64,000 bases of DNA from Conchocele bisecta. Its lineage: Eukaryota > Mollusca > Bivalvia > Lucinida > Thyasiridae. Below, piece by piece: positions 55,101 through 61,100 of the stretch (positions are counted from its first letter, which is position 1; each line of letters opens with the position of its first letter). The position numbers and the translations under genes were made by a program. Below the pieces are notes generated by a model. It saw only the letters and a list, made by a program, of their open reading frames with translations, ran no database searches and had not been told where the DNA came from. The stretch lies in assembly GCA_029237695.1 (NCBI GenBank), contig CM055265.1, positions 67,677,903 through 67,741,902 of the forward strand, read 5' to 3'.

Positions 55101-58100
55101 TAGCTCCAGATCAGCTGGTAAGCCCATTTCTCCAGTCACAGTCACATATAAACTATAAAATGTTTTCCCCAAATTTGATCATTCTCTTCTACTAGAAGTT
55201 CTAGTTATACCCCCACAAACAAAGTTTGTTGGGGGTATATAGGAGTCGGCTTGTCGGTCGGTCTGTTGGAAATTCCCTTCCGCTCTACATCTTCTACACC
55301 GATGCATGAATTATCAAATGGCTTGGCACAAATGTTTCTCATGATGAGAAGGTGTGTCACGATCAATAACCACGCACCTACGTCCAAGGTCAAGGTCACA
55401 GTTGAAGGTCAAAGGTCAAACCTATCGAAATTCCCTTCCGCTCTATATCTTCTACACCGATGCATGGATTATCAAATGGCTTGGCACAAATGTTTCTCAT
55501 GATGAGAAGGTGTGTCGCGATCAATAACCACGCACCTACGTCCAAGGTTAAGGTCACAGTTGAAGTTCAAAGGTCAAACCTATCGAAATTCCCTTCCGCT
55601 CTATATCTTCTACACCGATTCATGGATTATCAACTGGCTTGGCACAAATGTTTCTCATGATGAGAAGGTGTGTCTCGATCAATAACCACGCACCTACGTC
55701 CAAGGTCAAGGTCACAGTTGAAGTTCAAAGGTCAAACCTATCGAAATTCCCTTCCGCTCTATATCTTCTACACCGATTCATGGATTATCAACTGGCTTGG
55801 CACAAATGTTTCTCATGATGAGAAGGTGTGTCGCGATCAATAACCACGCACCTACGTCCAAGGTCACAGTTGAAGGTCAAAGGTCAAACCTATTGAAATT
55901 CCCTTCCGCTCTATATCTTCTACACCGATTCATGGATTATCAAATGGCTTGGCACAAATGTTTCTCATGATGAGAAGGTGTGTCGCGATCAATAACCACG
56001 CACCTACGTCCAAGGTCACAGTTGAAGGTCAAAGGTCAAAACTATTGAAATTCCCTTCCGCTCTATAACTTCTACACTGATGCATGGATTATCAAATGGC
56101 TTGGCACAAATGTTTCTCATGATGAGAAGGTGTGTCGCGATCAATAACCACGCACCTACGTCCAAGGTCAAGGTCACAGTTGAAGTTCAAAGGTCAAACA
56201 TATCAAAATTCCCTTCCGCTCTATATCTTCTACACCGATTCATGGATTATCAAATGGCTTGGCACAAATGTTTCTCATGATGAGAAGGTGTGTCGCGATC
56301 AATAACCACGCACCTACGTCCAAGGTCACAGTTGAAGGTCAAAGGTCAAACCTATTGAAATTCCCTTCCGCTCTATAACTTCTACACTGATGCATGGATT
56401 ATCAAATGGCTTGGCACAAATGTTTCTCATGATGAGAAGGTGTGTCGCGATCAATAACCACGCACCTACGTCCAAGGTCAAGGTCACAGTTGAAGGTCAA
56501 AGGTCAAACCTATTGAAATTCCCTTCCACTCTATATCTTCTACACCGATGCATGAATTATCAAATGCCTTAGCACAAATGTTTCTCAGGATGAGGTGTGT
56601 CGCGATCAATAACCACGTACCTACGTCCAAGGTCAAGGTCACAGTTAAAGGTCAAACCTATTGAAATTCCCTTCCGCTCTATATCTTCTACACCGATGCA
56701 TGGATTATCACATTATGCCCAGGGTCAAGGTCACAGACTTGATGCGTTTGAAACCTTAACGCTCGGCTAAATGGCTTATAATCAAAAATGCCTAGTTTTC
56801 TTTGGCTGCCAGTGGGGGCTATTCGTGTGCCGACAGGCCACATTTCTAGTTTTATTTAGTTTTATTCATTCCCAAGGTCAGAGCCAAATTACTTAGAAAA
56901 TATTTGTTGATCGGACGTGGCGGCGGCCGGGGGTATCCGTGAGTCCCTACTCAATTGCTCTAGTTAAGGTAATTTAACTATCGGGGTTCATCCTTACCGA
57001 TATTCCGACTGGATACCTGTTTTGGCCCTCACATACACATCTTTGGCATTTTGGTAGGTGGCAGGTGGGAGCATGCGATGGGTAATTTAAAGATCAGAGT
57101 TGATCCTTACCGGAATTCCGACTGGAGACCAGTAGCCTATTTCATCAACATTGCAAAGTATACTTTACTAGCAAAGTATACTTTGAGGGAGTAATCATTT
57201 ATTTTTCCAGAAATGCATTATTTCACATAGAACTAACAAATGCATATATTTCATGATTAAAAGTATGCAGAATTATTATACTGAATTTATTACATTATCA
57301 CAGCCATTAAATGGCTGTGATAATGTAATAAATTCAGTATAATAAAAATTAATAAATTTTTCAAAAAATTGAAAATTTCTCCCTCAAAGTATACTTTGCT
57401 AGTAAAGTATACTTTGCAATGTTGATGAAATAGGCTACTGGTTTGGCCCTCACATGCGCCTTTTGCATTTTGTATGTGACAGTTGATTCTGGTTATACCC
57501 CTTATGTGAGTATTACGGTTATTTGTAATCCTATTTTAGGGGTATGGATCGAACCCATTTGCCCTGCCTTACATGACCTTAGCTGTTGATAGGCGGCAGG
57601 CCATTAAACACCAATAAACAAACAAACAAAACTAGTTAATGCTGCCAATTCTAATGCCAATAACGCCATGGAAGTAGTTACTCGTGATTTTCCACGTTTG
57701 GTAGCCTATCTGTAACACTGGTCTATGATCATTATAAGACTGGTCTATGCCCCCTGTGTTCAGGCCAGAAGCGGCAGGCGTACCTGACGGAGGTCCAGCG
57801 CCTGAAGGAGACGGGGCGCATCGACCCCAAGGGGCAGGAGGGACCCAAGGGCTCACTGACCATCAGCGACATCAGGCTCCCCCTCAAGAAGGACTTTGTC
57901 ACCAAAATTGGCACTGCGTCAGGTAAGGGGCATCGATTCTGTTTGACAATTATCTACCCTGAAAATAGCCAATTGTATGCAATACGCCTGTATATAACTG
58001 AAGGACTTTGTCACTAAAATTGGCAGCGTGTCAAGTAAGGGGCATTCATTCTGTTTGCTATATTATCGGAGCTCCAGATAATGTGTGTATTGGGATATTT

Positions 58101-61100
58101 TACGCAATTATTTTCGCTGAATACGCATTGATTATCAAAAGTGGGAGTACAAAATACGCACAGCTATGAGAAAATATGCATTAATTTTCAAATTGAGTAG
58201 TGAAAATACTGTTGTAAAGTTGAAAATTCACTTAGTTGAGCTGCAAAAAGCAGTGGGTAGTACGTTTTAGACACAAAGTTTATCTGGAGCACTGATTATG
58301 TGTGAAATATGGAAGAATGCGGCTTATCATGTTTATGGGTCACCTGAATTGGCAGGTATGGGGCATCAATTCTGTTTCATAAATTATTATATGAGAAATA
58401 TGGAGTAATAGGGCTTATATAATTGGTGACTAGAGTAGCTCCTGATCAAATAGCACACTGCTGTAGCCTGATAACGATCTACATTGCTTGCTAAAAGTGT
58501 GAAGTGGGTTTCATTGATGGAATGGTGAACAGTGCAGATCCTAATCAAACTGTGTGGATACATAGACTGATCTGGATCTACTCTGGTTGCAAGTCCCATT
58601 TGTCCAGTCACAGCCATATATGATTACTGTCTGTTCCACGTTTTGCTGCCAACAAGTCCCCCTCCCCAAAAAAAATTAATTGAAGAAATTCCATCAAATA
58701 TTGATTTTATTGTGAAAAAAAAAGAAAAGATTTTCCTATGGGAATTTAACATGGGGGCTAAAAATAGATTATTATTTTTTAAATAATTTTTATTTGTGGA
58801 CTGATTTTCAAAATCTAACTTGTTTTCTTATTTACATCATTTCAAAGCTATCTAGCCAGGTTTCGGAGTCAATTTCCAAAATATTTTGTTGTTTTACTCC
58901 TCCCCCACTGTACTGTTTCCGCCTCATTTTCTCCCATGTTAAATTCCCAAAGGAAAACTTTTTCACTATAAAATCAATATTTGATGGAATTTCATCAAAC
59001 AAAATGTTTTTGGGAGGGTGACTTTTTTGTTATTGACGAAAAACTGAGTGTTACTGATTTGTTGTTTTCCTAAAGGAAATAATTCTTCATTTATGCCATA
59101 CATTTTACATCATGTCCGGCAAAGGCTAAGTTCATCTGTCAAAATTATCCATTACTTTAAGGTATAGTATGCATAGGTCGTCAGGGCTGTACAAATCGGC
59201 ACGCCCGACGCCCGGGACAAGTCTGTTTTGGTCTCGGGCAAGTGGCTCTATGCTGAAAGTTAGTCCCGGGCAAGTCACTATTTTCCGTTGAAACGTCCCG
59301 CCACAAGCCTGTTTTCTTCACTAGACTAATCCTAAATTGTAACATTTCATCGATCGATAACGCCTAGGGCGTTTGTCGGCTTCCCTGTGGCGATACACAC
59401 TTACACAGAAGCTGCTATACTGTGTATATAGCAAGAAAAGTGATATACTAGCTGTGACCCTGATTAGATTAATTTATTCGAATTTGAAAGCATAATCCCA
59501 CCGACAATTCCGCATTAATTCTGAATTTTGTGTCAACTTTTCAACACCATTTACGGAAAATATTTTCGAAATCAATATCGGCGAAATATGGCGACAGATC
59601 TGCATATAATCCAGTGTTTTTTAATCCATTCCTTTCGGAATACACATTTATGGGTATGAAATTATTAAAAAAAATATTTTTATATTTGTTATTTCTCAAT
59701 GAAAGTATGCGATGTGACCACTCATTTGAACCGTCTCGACGAGACGGATTAAATGGTGGTCGCGGCATATACTTCTGAGTGCATAGAAGGAAAATATTTG
59801 TCCGCAAACACAAGCGTATCCTCAGCATGAGATGGGTTACAGCATGATTTCCCCGTGATGCGATGATGAAAGTCGCACGTTCGCGACGTCTGTGGCACAT
59901 CAAAAGGCGTGTTGACCAATCAGTAACATTTCAAAACATAGCCTAGAGGTCACACAGTTTACAGCCTCGTGCTGAATGAGGTCGTACAATAAACACGTGT
60001 ACACACAGCTGGGTGTATCGATTTTTTTGTACAAAGCATCACACAAATCTCGTCTGTGTAATATGTGTCGGGTGTAATCGCATCTGGATTTGGAATTCAT
60101 ATATCCCCTGGCACGGATACTGCACTGTATGCATATTAACATGATTAGTTGATTAAAGGTATTACATTTGCTAACATACTAATAATAATTATTTCATGTA
60201 CTTTGAATGTCGTTGTTTGAATAAACTTACAGAAATCACGAATCAACTAATTACACGATGACTACGACGTCCGACGATTTTTTTTTTCTTTGTTTTCCTT
60301 GTTATACGACCGTTTTTAAAAAACGGTACGTATTATGTTTTACCACAAGGGCGGCTGAAGAAAAAGCGCATAGTTCGTGTACACAACTCCTCCGAAACCG
60401 TTCAGTCGATCGATCTGAAACTATACACACGTCTTCTACACATATTGAAGATGTGCACCTTGGTGTTTTTATGCGGAAAAAATATTTTTAAAGAAAAATA
60501 TCGCCTTTTTAACTTGGCCATTTTTTCTTCATTTTTCTATACATTTCTATATACGGTACAGAGTTTGTGTACACAACTCCTCCGAAACCATTCAGTCGAT
60601 CGTTCTGAAACTATACACACGTCTTCTACACATATTGAAGATGTGCACCTTGGTGTTTTTATGCGGAAAAAATATTTTTTGACAAAAATATCACCTTTTT
60701 AACTTAGGCATTTTTTCTACATTTTTCTATACAATTCTATATACGGTACAGAGTTTGTGTACACAACTCTTCCGAAACCGTTCTGTCGATCGTTCTGAAA
60801 CTATACACACGTCTTCTACACATATTGAAGATGTGCACCTTGGTGTTTTTATGCGGAAAAAATATTTTTTAACAAAAATATCATCTTTTGAACTTAGGCA
60901 TTTTTTCTACATTTTTCTATACAATTCTATATACGGTACAGAGTTTGTGTACACAACTCCTCCGAAACCGTTCAGTCGATCGTTCTGAAACTATACACAC
61001 GTCTTCTACACATATTGAAGATGTGCACCTTGGTGTTTTTATGCCGAAAAAATATTTTTTGACAAAAATATCACCTTTTTAACTTAGCCATTTTTTCTAC

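Noticed and set aside
55251..56572. Series of near-identical 60-80 codon frames (MHGLSNGLAQMF type)
   Set aside because: They are translations of the 155-bp tandem unit of the Helitron-like element; no start context, splice sites or domain.
60258..61082. Repeated frames with LLRNRSVDRSETIHT
   Set aside because: They come from the 187-bp array inside the hAT-like element and end at every unit.
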